A stretch of 64,000 nt of DNA, taken from positions 160,414 to 224,413 of the forward strand of contig JAIOOS010000022.1 of assembly GCA_021414305.1 (NCBI GenBank). Reading direction: 5' to 3'. Below the pieces are notes generated by a model. That model ran no database searches. It saw only the letters and a list, made by a program, of their open reading frames with translations, and was not told the origin of the DNA. A program made the position numbers and the translations under genes. This DNA comes from Burkholderiales bacterium (GTDB lineage Bacteria > Pseudomonadota > Gammaproteobacteria > Burkholderiales > Burkholderiaceae_C). Position 1 is the stretch's first letter. Every line of letters begins with the position of its first letter. Below are positions 27,558-37,221 of this stretch, piece after piece.

Positions 27558-28034
27558 ATGCTTCCCGCCTTCGTCGCCAAGCTCTGCCCGCGGGCCGAGC
27601 TGCAGCCGCGCCTGGCTGCGCTGGCGCGGCCGCTCGTCTTCACCAACGGCGTGTTCGACATCCTGCATCGCGGCCACGTCACCTACCTCGCCCAGGCGCG
27701 GGCGCTGGGCGCGAGCCTGGTGCTCGGGCTCAACAGCGACGCCTCGGCGCGCGGCCTCGGCAAGGCGCCGGGTCGGCCGCTCAACCACGAGGGCGACCGG
27801 GCGACGGTGCTGGCGGCGCTGGAAAGCGTGAGCCTCGTGACCCTCTTCGACGAGGCGACGCCGCTCGAGCTGCTCAAGCTCGTCCGCCCCGATCTCTACG
27901 TCAAGGGCGGCGACTACGACATCGAAACCCTGGCCGAGACTGCGCTGGTGCGTGGCTGGGGCGGCGAGGCGACCGCGCTGCCGTTCGTCGAGGGCTACTC
28001 GACGACGACGCTGGTCGAACGCATTCGCCGCTGA
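27558..28034 (+). CDS. rfaE2: D-glycero-beta-D-manno-heptose 1-phosphate adenylyltransferase
   Basis: Activates heptose 1-phosphate with ATP to make ADP-heptose for the LPS inner core. It has 158 residues, corresponding to the separate C-terminal half of HldE. The nucleotidyltransferase motifs are FTNGVFDILHRGHVTYL (HxGH as HRGH), NSDASARGLGK, DLYVKGGDYDIETL and GYSTTTLVERIR. The kinase half is not in the window, as expected where the two activities are separate genes. The ATG at 27558 matches the family start. Confidence 0.92.
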   Translation: MLPAFVAKLCPRAELQPRLAALARPLVFTNGVFDILHRGHVTYLAQARALGASLVLGLNSDASARGLGKAPGRPLNHEGDRATVLAALESVSLVTLFDEATPLELLKLVRPDLYVKGGDYDIETLAETALVRGWGGEATALPFVEGYSTTTLVERIRR

Positions 28035-28043
28035 GCGCTGGCG

Positions 28044-28580
28044 CTAGTCGCTGGCGCGAAAGTCGAGCGCTTCGAGCCGGATGCCGTGGTGTTCGCGCTC
28101 GCGTCGGGCCGGAAAGACGATCTCGCGCTCGATCCAGATCTTCAGGCGAACCGCCTCCGGCGTGCGCCCCTTTGCGATGTGCGCGAGCAGCGCCTCGTCG
28201 CTCAGGTGCGGCAGCGGCGGGCGGCCTAGAAGCCGCCAGCCCGCCGGGTAGGTGACCTGCAGGGCCGCGTCGCTCGCGGTGAAGCCGGCGATCGCGCGAA
28301 TGTCCGCGAGGCGCACCCAGCGCTGGTGGTCGGCGTCCTCGACGACGTGGACCATGCGGCCCTTGAACGCGTAGTGGCGGCCTTCGAGCTCGCGCCAGTT
28401 CGACCGCCGCATCGCCTGGTAGATCGCGATCGCCAGGTCCATCAGCGGCCGGGCGAGCATCAGGCCGGCGAGGGCGGCGATGAACAGCACGCCGGTGCCG
28501 AAGCCGAGCCGCCAGAGGCCCCAGGCCAGCGCCGCGCAGAAGCTCGTGCGCAGGACGATGGCGACAAGCGGCTCGATCAC
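28044..28580 (-). CDS. Hypothetical membrane protein
   Basis: A 178-residue protein from a GTG that overlaps the stop of the upstream transporter gene (GTGA). Two hydrophobic segments lie near the N-terminus (IVLRTSFCAALAWGLW and GTGVLFIAALAGLMLARPL). A soluble part follows, with YAFKGRMVHVVED and WVRLADIRAIAGFTAS, and a basic end. I do not recognise a named family. The soluble part reads like a small sensor or regulatory domain attached to the membrane, which is only an impression. It ends the glnE-rhombosortase-EamA run. Confidence 0.7.
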   Translation of the reverse strand: MIEPLVAIVLRTSFCAALAWGLWRLGFGTGVLFIAALAGLMLARPLMDLAIAIYQAMRRSNWRELEGRHYAFKGRMVHVVEDADHQRWVRLADIRAIAGFTASDAALQVTYPAGWRLLGRPPLPHLSDEALLAHIAKGRTPEAVRLKIWIEREIVFPARREREHHGIRLEALDFRASD

Positions 28581-29476
28581 GCCGTCTTCCGGTTGACCAG
28601 GTAGATGCCCGCCGCGACCGTCGCCAGGGCGAACAGCAGCCGACCCGTCACCGGCTCGCTCAGCAGCACCGCGCCGAGCAACAGGCCGAACACCGGCGTC
28701 AGCATGGTGAACGACGAGATCCGGGTCGCCGGGTAGTGGCGGATCAGCCAGAACCAGATCAGGTAGCTGGCGAAAGTGACGATCACCACCTGGAAGAAGA
28801 GGGCGGCCCAGGCCAGGGTGGAGAGGCGTTCGGGCAGCGGCGCGCCCGAGAGTACGGCCGCGGCCAGCAGGAGCACGGCCGAGACGACGAGCTGGTAGAG
28901 CAGGGTCTTCTCGGCCGAGGCCTGGCTGAGCGCCGTGGCGCGGATCGCCAGCGTGGTCCCGCCCCAGAGCACGCCGGCGAGGACGCCGAGGGTGTCGCCG
29001 ACCCACTGCTTCTCGCCGGCATGCGGCTGCGAGAAGCCCTCGGCGAAGGCCCAGGCGACGCCGGCGAAGGCGAGCACGAGGCCGATCGACTGCCAGAGGC
29101 TCAGCTTCTCCGAGCGCGCGATCAGCGGCATGCCGAGAGCGACGACGAACGGCGCGATGTAGATGAAGACGACCATCCGCGACGCGGTCGTGAACTGCAG
29201 GCCGACGAAGATGCAGAAGAACTCGGCGGCGAACAGCGTCCCGGCGACCAGGCCGCCGGGCAGGGTCGCGTCGCGCTCGAAGAGACGGGTGCCGCGGCTC
29301 AGCGACCAGAGCCAGACCAGGATCGCCCCGCCGATCGAGCGCGCCGCGGCTTGCCAGAGCGCCGGGATTTCCGGCATTGCCGCCTTGGCGGCGACCTGGT
29401 TCAGTCCCCAGAGAAAGCAGCAGAAGACGAGGGTGACGACGGCGACGGCGTCGAGGTGGCTCTTGCGATCGGTCAT
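28577..29476 (-). CDS. EamA/DMT-superfamily transporter
   Basis: A 299-residue inner-membrane exporter or permease with ten predicted helices arranged as two EamA repeats. The first has VVTLVFCCFLWGLNQVAAK and the second starts near LGVLAGVLWGGTTLAIRATA and ends with LTPVFGLLLGAVLLSEP, the usual end-of-repeat motif. Substrates of this superfamily vary (amino acids, nucleosides, metabolites) and cannot be assigned here. It overlaps the rhombosortase gene by four bases at its start and the hypothetical gene by three at its end. Confidence 0.88.
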   Translation of the reverse strand: MTDRKSHLDAVAVVTLVFCCFLWGLNQVAAKAAMPEIPALWQAAARSIGGAILVWLWSLSRGTRLFERDATLPGGLVAGTLFAAEFFCIFVGLQFTTASRMVVFIYIAPFVVALGMPLIARSEKLSLWQSIGLVLAFAGVAWAFAEGFSQPHAGEKQWVGDTLGVLAGVLWGGTTLAIRATALSQASAEKTLLYQLVVSAVLLLAAAVLSGAPLPERLSTLAWAALFFQVVIVTFASYLIWFWLIRHYPATRISSFTMLTPVFGLLLGAVLLSEPVTGRLLFALATVAAGIYLVNRKTA

Positions 29477-30063
29477 TTGCGGTCGATGGTAAGGCGGCGC
29501 CACCCGGCCCCGGCCTCGGCCAGCGCCGAGACGAGAGCGCCCGCGACCAGCCCGCCGGCATGGGCGAACGGCGCGATCGCGATGTCCCAGCCCGGTGGAT
29601 GGCGCACCGCCTCGGCCGTCCACGGCGCTTCGCTGCCCACCTTGAGCGCGAGCGCGGCAAGGAGGGCGAAGCCGATCGCCCGCCGGGCGCCGCGTGCGGC
29701 CGCGATCAGGTGCACCGCGACGACCGCGACCCCGGCATGGAGCACGCCCGAGAGGCCGGCGTAGTGCGCGAGGTCGGGTCGGGCGAGGAGCGCGAGCTGG
29801 GTCAGCGGCCACGCGACCAGCCAGGCGAAAAGGCTGCGCCGCGGCACCGCGGCGACGAAGCCGAGCGCGCCGACGAGCGCGGCGCCCGCGAGGTTGGCGG
29901 AGAGGTGCAGGCCGCTGAGATGGACCAGGGCGGCGCTCCAGGCGCGCCACGGCTCGCTCGCGGCGAGCCCCGGCTGCCAATCGAGCGTGGTCGGCGGGGC
30001 GGCGAAGGCGACGAAGACGGCGGCGGCGCCGAGGCCGAGCAGCATCGCTGCCGCCACCCACAT
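29473..30063 (-). CDS. rrtA: Rhombosortase (rhomboid-family intramembrane serine protease)
   Basis: A 196-residue membrane protein with about six helices and the rhomboid catalytic pair: serine 105 in GLSGVLHAG and histidine 168 in PFAHAGGLVAGAL. An asparagine in HLSANLAG (residue 57) matches the rhomboid HxxxN region. Size and wording fit the rhombosortase subfamily, which processes proteins ending in a GlyGly-CTERM anchor for surface release. No such substrate was seen in the window. The ATG at 30063 follows the glnE stop by 28 bases. A GTG at 30108 inside glnE is an alternative start. Confidence 0.75.
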   Translation of the reverse strand: MWVAAAMLLGLGAAAVFVAFAAPPTTLDWQPGLAASEPWRAWSAALVHLSGLHLSANLAGAALVGALGFVAAVPRRSLFAWLVAWPLTQLALLARPDLAHYAGLSGVLHAGVAVVAVHLIAAARGARRAIGFALLAALALKVGSEAPWTAEAVRHPPGWDIAIAPFAHAGGLVAGALVSALAEAGAGWRRLTIDRK

Positions 30064-30091
30064 CCGCCCGGCGTCGCCGGGCGCAGCGGCA

Positions 30092-32884
30092 TCAGCCGAA
30101 GACGGCACGCCAGAGCGCGAGCACGGCTGCGCGCGGCGCAGCCATCGCCTCCGGCTCGAGCTGGGTCGGCTGCTCGTCGAGGCGGGCCCGGTGCTGGGCC
30201 CGGCGCAGGTCGCGGTAAGCATCGGCGGCGGCGGCGCCGACACCCGCGGGCAGGAGGCCCGCGGCCTCCGCCCGGCCGAGCAGCGCGATGTTGCCGACAT
30301 CGTCGAGCAGCTCGGGGTGGGCGCCGCTCTCGGCGAGCACCAGCACCTGGACCGCGAACTCGACGTCGATCATGCCGCCGGGGCTGTGCTTCACGTCGAA
30401 GCGGCCGGTTCTCACCGGGTGCGCGGCGCGCACCTTCTCGCGCATCGCCTTCACTTCCTCGCAAAGCGCCGTCCGGTCGCGCGGCGCGGCCAGGACGCTG
30501 CGCCGTACCGCCTCGAAGCGCGGCGCCAGGCGCTCCAGCCCGGCGCACCAGCGCGCCCGCGTCAGCGCCTGGTGTTCCCAGGTCCAGGCGGTGTTGCCGC
30601 CGCGGCCGGTCTGGTAGTTGGCGAACGATTCGATCGAGGTGACGAGCAGGCCGGAGTTGCCGTTGGGTCGCAGTGCGGTGTCGATGTCGAACAGCTCGCC
30701 GGCGGCGGTGCGCATCGTCAGCCAGTTGATCACCTTGCGCACGAACGCGCCGTAGATCTCCGCCGCCTTGTCGGGCTCGGTCTCGGGGTCGTCGTGAACG
30801 AACACGACGTCGAGGTCGCTGCCGTAGCCGAGTTCCTTGCCGCCGAGCTTGCCGTAGGCGATGACCGCGAGCTGCGGCTCGGGCCGGTGCGCCGACTTCA
30901 GATGCTTCCAGGCCCAGCGCAGCGCGCACGACAGCGTGGCGTCGGCGAGCGACGAGAGGTCGTCGGCGACCTGCTCGACCGTGATGTGGCCCTCGACGTC
31001 GCGCACCAGGGTGCGAAACACCTCGGCGTGGTGGGCGCGGCGCAGGGTGTCGAGAAGCAGCTCTTCCTCGGCCTGGCTCGAACGCTGCCAGCCGGCGTGG
31101 CGCTCCTCGAGCTCGCGGGTGTAGGCCTGCGGATCGAATCGGCCGTGCAGGAGCTCCTCCTCGGCGAGCTCGTCGATCACGCCGGGATGCAGCATCAGGT
31201 AGCGCATCGGCCAGCGCGCGAGCCCGAGCAGGCGCAGCAGCCGGTTCTGCACTTCGGGCCGCTCGGCGAGCAGGGCGAGGTAGCTCTCGCGCCGGAGCAG
31301 CGGCTCGAGCCAGTCGACGAACAGGATCGCCGCCTGCAGCGTGCAGCGCCCCTCGGCCACCGCCTGCGCGGCGCGCGCCACCAGGCCGGCGAGGCGGATC
31401 TTGCTTTCGTCCTTGAGCAGGCGGATCTTCGGCTGGTCGCAGAGCGGGCGAACCCGCGCCGCGAGCTCGGGCGGCAGCCGTGAGAGGAAAGCCTCGGCAT
31501 CGACCGGTTGCGGCGGCGGGCCGCAACTGCGGCAGCCGTTGCTGCCGCTGCGGCCGTCGTGCAGAAGCAGGTCGAACTCGCCGGCGACGTACTCGCGCGC
31601 CTCGCCGAGGCAGTCGAGCAGTGCGCACGGGCCGCTGCCCTCGCCGCCGAGGCTGGCGGCGATCCAGGCCAGGTCGCCGTCGTGCTCCGGCAGCACATGC
31701 GTCTGCTGGTCGTCGAGGTACTGGATGCGGTGCTCGACCCGGCGCAGCAGCGTGTACGCGGCGGCCAGCCGTTCGGCGCTGGCGCGCTTCATCAGGCCGC
31801 CGGCGGCGAGCTTGTCGAGTGCCTTCAGGGTCGAGCGGGTGCGGATCTCGGGGAACTGGCCGCCGCGCACGACGAGCAGCAGCTGGACGATGAACTCGAT
31901 CTCGCGGATGCCGCCGCGCGACAGCTTGACGTCGTTGGCGCGCTGCGGCCGGCCGGCGGCGCGCCGCTGCGCCTCGTCGCGCACCTTGGCGTGAAGCTGG
32001 CGCAGGCCCTCGAACACGCCGTAGTCGAGATAGCGGCGGTAGACGAAGGCGGTGACGAGCGAGCGCAGGGCCAGGGCGCGCCCGCTCTGCACGCTGGCGA
32101 TCGGCGCGACCACGCGGCTCTTCAGCCAGGCGAAGCGCTCCCATTCGCGGCCGTGCGCCTGCAGGTACTCCTCGAGCATTGCCAGGCTCACCGCGGCCGG
32201 ACCGGAGTTGCCGTTGGGCCGCAGCGCAAGGTCGACGCGGAACACGAAGCCGTCTTCGGTGACCTCGCCGATCAGGGTGTAGAGGCTGCGCGCCACCTGG
32301 GCGAAGTACTCGTGCGCGCTGACCGGCCGGGCGCCGTCGGTCGTGCCGTCTTCCTCGTAGACGTAGATCAGGTCGATGTCGGAGGAGACGTTCAGCTCGC
32401 GCGCGCCGAGCTTGCCCATGCCGACGACCCAGAAGTCGATGCTCGCGCCGGCCGCGTTGCGCGGCACGCCGAAGCGCGCATCCTGGTCGGCGCGGGCCCG
32501 TGCCAGCGCGAGCTCGAGAGTCGCTTCGGCGAGCTCGGTCATCGCCCGGGTCACGTCGGCGAGCGGCGCGCCTTGTTCGACATCGAGGACGGCGAGCCGC
32601 TCGAGCGTCAACTGGCGGGCAACGCGCAGCGCGCTGGCGAGGTCTCGACCCTGGCCCTGCAGGTGGGCGATCAGGGCGAGGATGCTTTCGCGTCCGGGAA
32701 CGCCGGGCGGCACGGCGGCGAGCTCGGCCGGATAGCGGCGGCGGATGCGCTGGACGAAGCGGCTGTGCTCGGCGCCGCCCGACGCGGACCGGAGGGCCGG
32801 GGCCACGGCCGTGCCGACCGGGGCCGACAGGGCATCCGGCACGATCGCTGCGACGCGGGCGCTGGCGATCTCGAGGGGGCCCAT
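30092..32884 (-). CDS. glnE: Bifunctional glutamine synthetase adenylyltransferase/deadenylase
   Basis: Adds and removes AMP on glutamine synthetase in response to PII. It has 930 residues with the duplicated architecture of GlnE. The first nucleotidyltransferase unit contains GMGKLGARELNVSSDIDLIY. The second contains YGKLGGKELGYGSDLDVVFV, each with the paired aspartates. A PII-uridylyltransferase-like helical domain follows each. The end has FDVKHSPGGMIDVEFAVQ. It is divergent from the yhdP-like gene. The start is the ATG nearest the conserved N-terminal region. Confidence 0.95.
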   Translation of the reverse strand: MGPLEIASARVAAIVPDALSAPVGTAVAPALRSASGGAEHSRFVQRIRRRYPAELAAVPPGVPGRESILALIAHLQGQGRDLASALRVARQLTLERLAVLDVEQGAPLADVTRAMTELAEATLELALARARADQDARFGVPRNAAGASIDFWVVGMGKLGARELNVSSDIDLIYVYEEDGTTDGARPVSAHEYFAQVARSLYTLIGEVTEDGFVFRVDLALRPNGNSGPAAVSLAMLEEYLQAHGREWERFAWLKSRVVAPIASVQSGRALALRSLVTAFVYRRYLDYGVFEGLRQLHAKVRDEAQRRAAGRPQRANDVKLSRGGIREIEFIVQLLLVVRGGQFPEIRTRSTLKALDKLAAGGLMKRASAERLAAAYTLLRRVEHRIQYLDDQQTHVLPEHDGDLAWIAASLGGEGSGPCALLDCLGEAREYVAGEFDLLLHDGRSGSNGCRSCGPPPQPVDAEAFLSRLPPELAARVRPLCDQPKIRLLKDESKIRLAGLVARAAQAVAEGRCTLQAAILFVDWLEPLLRRESYLALLAERPEVQNRLLRLLGLARWPMRYLMLHPGVIDELAEEELLHGRFDPQAYTRELEERHAGWQRSSQAEEELLLDTLRRAHHAEVFRTLVRDVEGHITVEQVADDLSSLADATLSCALRWAWKHLKSAHRPEPQLAVIAYGKLGGKELGYGSDLDVVFVHDDPETEPDKAAEIYGAFVRKVINWLTMRTAAGELFDIDTALRPNGNSGLLVTSIESFANYQTGRGGNTAWTWEHQALTRARWCAGLERLAPRFEAVRRSVLAAPRDRTALCEEVKAMREKVRAAHPVRTGRFDVKHSPGGMIDVEFAVQVLVLAESGAHPELLDDVGNIALLGRAEAAGLLPAGVGAAAADAYRDLRRAQHRARLDEQPTQLEPEAMAAPRAAVLALWRAVFG

Positions 32885-33014
32885 CGTCGCCGGGGGTCTG
32901 TGCTAGATTGAAACGACCGGCGCGAGACGCGGGTCGTGACCGTGCCGCGATGGGGCTTCGATGGCGAGTCGACCGCGACCTTGGCGCCTTGCCGGCCGGC
33001 GCAACGCTGTCTTC

Positions 33015-36000
33015 ATGTCTTCCCATCCTCCCCACGATCACGCTGCCGTGCCGCCGCGCTTGCTGCGTCGCACTCCGCTGCGGATCGCGGCGCGCGGGTT
33101 GCTGGGACTGTTCGGCGCGTCGTTTCTCGCGCTGTTCGTAGGTTGGCTCTCACTTCACTGGCTGATTCTGCCGCACATCGAGGAGTGGCGTGGGCCGATC
33201 GAGGCGCGCGCCAGCCGCCTGCTCGGGGCAGTCGTGAAGATCGGCGCGATCCAGGTGCATTCGAGCGGCTGGGTTCCGGCGCTGGAGATGCGCGACGTCC
33301 AGGTCCTCGACGCCGAGGGGCGGGTCGCGCTCAGCCTGCCCCGGGTCGCCGCCGCGATCTCGCCGCGCTCGCTGCTCGCCTTCGAGCCGCGCTTCGAGCA
33401 GTTGCTGATCGACGCGCCCGCGCTCGACATTCGCCGCGACTCTGCCGGCCACATCCGCGTCGCCGGGCTCGACTTCGGCGGCAAGGACTCGGGCGCCGAC
33501 GACGGCGGCGACGCTGCGCACTGGTTCTTCAAGCAGGAGGAGTTCGTGATCCGCGGCGGCACGGTGCGCTGGATCGACGAGCAGCGGCAGGCGCCGCCGC
33601 TGGTGCTCGCCGGCGTCGACGTGGTGGTGCGAAACGGCCTGCGCTCGCACGACATCCGTCTCGACGCGACCCCGCCCGCCGCCTGGGGCGACCGGTTCAC
33701 GATCCGTGGCCGTTTCGCCCAGCCCCTCTTCGCCCGCGCCGGTGACTGGCGGCGCTGGAGCGGCAGCATGTTCAGCGACCTGCCGCGCGCCGACGTGCGC
33801 GAGCTGCGCCGCTACCTCAGCCTGCCGTTCGACCTGAGCGAAGGCGACGGCGCGCTGCGCGGCTGGTTCGAGGTGAAGGAGGGCCAGCCGGAGACCGCCA
33901 CCGTCGACGTGTCGCTGCGCGCCGTGACCCTGCGCCTGGACAAGAGCGTCGAGGCACTCGAGTTCGAGCAGATCGAAGGACGCTTCGAGGCGAAGAAGAG
34001 GGGCGACCGGATCGAGGTCGCGGCGCACGGCTTCGGCTTCGTCACGGGCGACGGCATCCGCTGGCCCAAGGGCGAGCTGAGTGTCGCCTGGGTCCAGCCC
34101 GAGGGCGCCGAGGTGACGAGCGGGGAGTTCGCGGCCGAGCGGCTCGACGTCGGCGTGATGGCCGGAATCGCCGGCCGGGTGCCGCTCGGCGCGGCGCTGC
34201 GCGCGCTCCTCGCCGACGTTCATCCCGAGGGCGTGATCACCCAGCTCAGCACCCGCTGGGACGGACCGATCGACGCGCCGGCGCACTACCGGGTCAAGGG
34301 CCTGTTGAGCGGCCTGTCGCTGACGGCGCACGCGGGCGAGCGGCACGACGCGGTCGGCCGACCGGGGCTGCGCAATGCCACCGTCCAGCTCGACGCCAAC
34401 GAGGCTGGCGGCGAGGCGCGGATCGGCCTAGAGCAGGGCGTGGTCGAGTTGCCCGGCGTGTTCGACGAGCCGGCGCTGCCGTTCGACCGCCTCGACGCGA
34501 AGCTCGCCTGGAAGATCGAGCCGCGCGCCGGCGAATTGCCGAACGTCACGGTGCGGGTGCGCGACGCGCGCTTCGCCAACGCCGATGCCGAAGGCGAGCT
34601 GAGCGCGACCTGGCGCACCGGCGCCGGCGAGGGCATGGCGCGCGGTGGCCGCTACCCCGGCGAGCTCGAGCTCGACGGGCGGATCGGCAATGCCAAGGCG
34701 GCGCGAACCGTGCGCTACCTGCCGCTCGGCCTGCCCGACTCGGTGCGCAGCTACGTCGGCCGCGCGGTGCAGGGCGGAACGATCGAGCGCGCCTCGTTCC
34801 GGATTCGCGGCGACCTCTGGGACTTCCCGTTCCACGACAGCAAGACCGGCCGCGACGGCGAGTTCCGGATCGACGCCCAGGTCGACGACCTGGTCTTCGC
34901 CTACATCCCCGGCAGCGCGCCGCCGCTTCGTCCGGCTTTCGAGGCGGCGAGCCCGACCTGGCCGCCGCTGACCGCCGTGTCGGGCGAGCTGATCGTCGAC
35001 CGCACCCGGCTCGAGATCCGCGATGCACGCGCCCGCCTGGGCGGCGCCGACTGGACGAAGATCCACGGCTCGATCCCGCAGCTCGGCGACCATGCCCGGC
35101 TGGAGATCGACGGCGTCGCCCGCGGCCCGCTCGCCGAGATGCTGCGCTACGTCAACGCGACACCGGTGGGACGCTGGACCGGGCGGGCGCTCGCCGGATC
35201 GAGCGGCACCGGCGTCGCCGACCTCAAGCTCGCGCTCGCGATCCCGCTCGACGACGGCGGCGCGACCCAGGTCAAGGGCAGCCTCACGCTCGCCGGCAAC
35301 GACGTTCGCATGACGCCCGATACGCCGCTGCTCGCGTCTGCGAAGGCGCGCATCGACTTCACCCAGAGCGCGTTCTCGGTGGTCGGGGGCAGCGCCCGCG
35401 CGCTCGGCGGCGACATCGCGTTCGAAGGCGACTCGCAGGGCGAGGCGCAACGCTTCAGCGCGCAGGGAACCGTCACGGCCGAGGCGCTGCGCAACGCCGT
35501 GGACCTCGGCGCGCTCTCCCGGTTGCCGCTGAGCGGTGGCACGAGCTATCGGGCGACGCTCGCCTTCGTTGCCGGCCAGCCGCAGTTCGGCGTGACCAGC
35601 AACCTGGTCGGGCTCGGCGTCGAGCTGCCGTATCCGCTCGGCAAGGCGGCGGCGACGCCGCAAGCGCTGCGCGTGCAGACCGGACCGGAGGAAGGCGCCG
35701 CGGCGAGCCCCGGCAGTCGAGCGCGCGACCTGCTCCAGGTCGAGATCGGCAACGCGCTGCAGGCGCGCTTCGTGCGCGAGGGCGCGGGCGATGCCGCGCG
35801 CGTGGTGCGCGGTGCGATCCGGGTGGTCGAGCCGGGCCCGGCGCCGGCGGAGCCGCTGGAGCCGCTGATCCTGCCGGCCGCGGGCGTGACCGCGAGCATC
35901 GCGCTGAAGCGGCTCAACGTCGATGAGTGGGAAGCCGTGTCCGAGCGCCTTCTCGGCACGTCGGCACGCGGCGCCGCCGCGCCGCCCGGCCTCGACGCCG

Positions 36001-37208
36001 AGGCCGGCGAGGGCTACGTTCCCGACCACATCGCCCTGCGTCTCGGCGAGCTGACGACGGGGTCGCGCCGGCTCGGCAACGTGACCGCCGGGCTGTCCGT
36101 GGAAAGCGGCCTCTGGCGGGCCAACGTCGATTCCGACGAGCTCGACGGCTACATCGAGTACCGGCCGGCGCGGCGCGGCGCGACGCCGGCGGGTCCGGGT
36201 GCCGGGCGGGTCTACGCGCGGCTCTCGCGTCTCAGCCTGCCCAAGGGCGAGGCCGAGCGCGTCGAGAGCCTGCTCGACGAACAGCCGGCGAGCGTGCCCG
36301 CGCTCGACATCGTCGTCGACGATTTCGAGCTGCGCGGCAAGCGTCTGGGCCGGCTCGAGATCGAAGCGGCCAACGGGTCGAGCGGCGGCCGCGACGCGGT
36401 GCGCGAGTGGCGCCTGTCCAAGCTCAAGCTCGTCATGCCCGAAGCGCAGCTCGCGGCGACCGGCACCTGGGGCGCGGGCGCCGTGCCGGGGGTCCGCGGG
36501 CCGAGCCGCGCGTCGATGGACTTCACGCTCGCCCTCGTCGACAGCGGCGCTTTGCTCGAGCGCCTGGGCATGGGCAAGGTGGTGCGCGGCGGCAAGGGCT
36601 CGCTTGCCGGCACGGTGTCGTGGCCCGGCTCGCCGCTCTCGCCCGACACGGCGAAGATGAGCGGCCAGATCAAGGTCGAGATCGATGCCGGCCAGTTCCT
36701 CCGGGTCAACCCGGGCGCAGCCCGGCTCCTCAGCGTGCTCAGCCTGCAGTCGCTGCCTCGGCGCCTGCTGCTCGACTTCCGCGACCTGTTCGAGGAAGGC
36801 TTCGTCTTCGACAACGTCGTCGGCGACGTGCAGATCGCCAATGGCGTGGCCAAGACCAACAACCTGCGCATGCGCGGCCCGGCGGCGGCGGTGCTGATGG
36901 AAGGCGAGACGGACATCGAGCACGAGACGCAGAACCTGCGCGTCGTCGTCGTCCCCGAGATCAACGCCGGCACCGCGTCGCTGGCGTACGCGATCATCAA
37001 TCCCGCGATCGGCCTCGGCACCTTCCTGGCGCAGTACTTCCTGCAGAAGCCGATCGCCGAGGCCAGCACGCGCGAGTTCCGCGTCACCGGTCCGTGGGAC
37101 GATCCGAAGGTCGAACGGGTCGAGCGCAGCATGTTCGGCCGCACGCCGCCGGCCGAAGTGCCGGGTGCGGCCGCCGCCGCGGAGCCGCCGAAGCCACCCG
37201 CTAGATGA
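33015..37208 (+). CDS. YhdP/AsmA-like intermembrane phospholipid transport protein
   Basis: A 1397-residue protein from the ATG at 33015; an ATG at 32961 would add 18 residues. One N-terminal membrane anchor (LLGLFGASFLALFVGWLSL) is followed by a huge periplasmic region with the DUF3971 domain and a C-terminal AsmA-like block. That block has DFRDLFEEGFVFDNVVGDVQ and NLRMRGPAAAVLMEGETDI. This is the layout of YhdP, one of the bridge-like proteins carrying phospholipids to the outer membrane in E. coli. The gene is divergent from glnE and is followed 13 bases later by a nitrilase-family gene. That neighbour pair is common in betaproteobacteria. Confidence 0.85.
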   Translation: MSSHPPHDHAAVPPRLLRRTPLRIAARGLLGLFGASFLALFVGWLSLHWLILPHIEEWRGPIEARASRLLGAVVKIGAIQVHSSGWVPALEMRDVQVLDAEGRVALSLPRVAAAISPRSLLAFEPRFEQLLIDAPALDIRRDSAGHIRVAGLDFGGKDSGADDGGDAAHWFFKQEEFVIRGGTVRWIDEQRQAPPLVLAGVDVVVRNGLRSHDIRLDATPPAAWGDRFTIRGRFAQPLFARAGDWRRWSGSMFSDLPRADVRELRRYLSLPFDLSEGDGALRGWFEVKEGQPETATVDVSLRAVTLRLDKSVEALEFEQIEGRFEAKKRGDRIEVAAHGFGFVTGDGIRWPKGELSVAWVQPEGAEVTSGEFAAERLDVGVMAGIAGRVPLGAALRALLADVHPEGVITQLSTRWDGPIDAPAHYRVKGLLSGLSLTAHAGERHDAVGRPGLRNATVQLDANEAGGEARIGLEQGVVELPGVFDEPALPFDRLDAKLAWKIEPRAGELPNVTVRVRDARFANADAEGELSATWRTGAGEGMARGGRYPGELELDGRIGNAKAARTVRYLPLGLPDSVRSYVGRAVQGGTIERASFRIRGDLWDFPFHDSKTGRDGEFRIDAQVDDLVFAYIPGSAPPLRPAFEAASPTWPPLTAVSGELIVDRTRLEIRDARARLGGADWTKIHGSIPQLGDHARLEIDGVARGPLAEMLRYVNATPVGRWTGRALAGSSGTGVADLKLALAIPLDDGGATQVKGSLTLAGNDVRMTPDTPLLASAKARIDFTQSAFSVVGGSARALGGDIAFEGDSQGEAQRFSAQGTVTAEALRNAVDLGALSRLPLSGGTSYRATLAFVAGQPQFGVTSNLVGLGVELPYPLGKAAATPQALRVQTGPEEGAAASPGSRARDLLQVEIGNALQARFVREGAGDAARVVRGAIRVVEPGPAPAEPLEPLILPAAGVTASIALKRLNVDEWEAVSERLLGTSARGAAAPPGLDAEAGEGYVPDHIALRLGELTTGSRRLGNVTAGLSVESGLWRANVDSDELDGYIEYRPARRGATPAGPGAGRVYARLSRLSLPKGEAERVESLLDEQPASVPALDIVVDDFELRGKRLGRLEIEAANGSSGGRDAVREWRLSKLKLVMPEAQLAATGTWGAGAVPGVRGPSRASMDFTLALVDSGALLERLGMGKVVRGGKGSLAGTVSWPGSPLSPDTAKMSGQIKVEIDAGQFLRVNPGAARLLSVLSLQSLPRRLLLDFRDLFEEGFVFDNVVGDVQIANGVAKTNNLRMRGPAAAVLMEGETDIEHETQNLRVVVVPEINAGTASLAYAIINPAIGLGTFLAQYFLQKPIAEASTREFRVTGPWDDPKVERVERSMFGRTPPAEVPGAAAAAEPPKPPAR

Positions 37209-37221
37209 AACGAGGAGCCCG

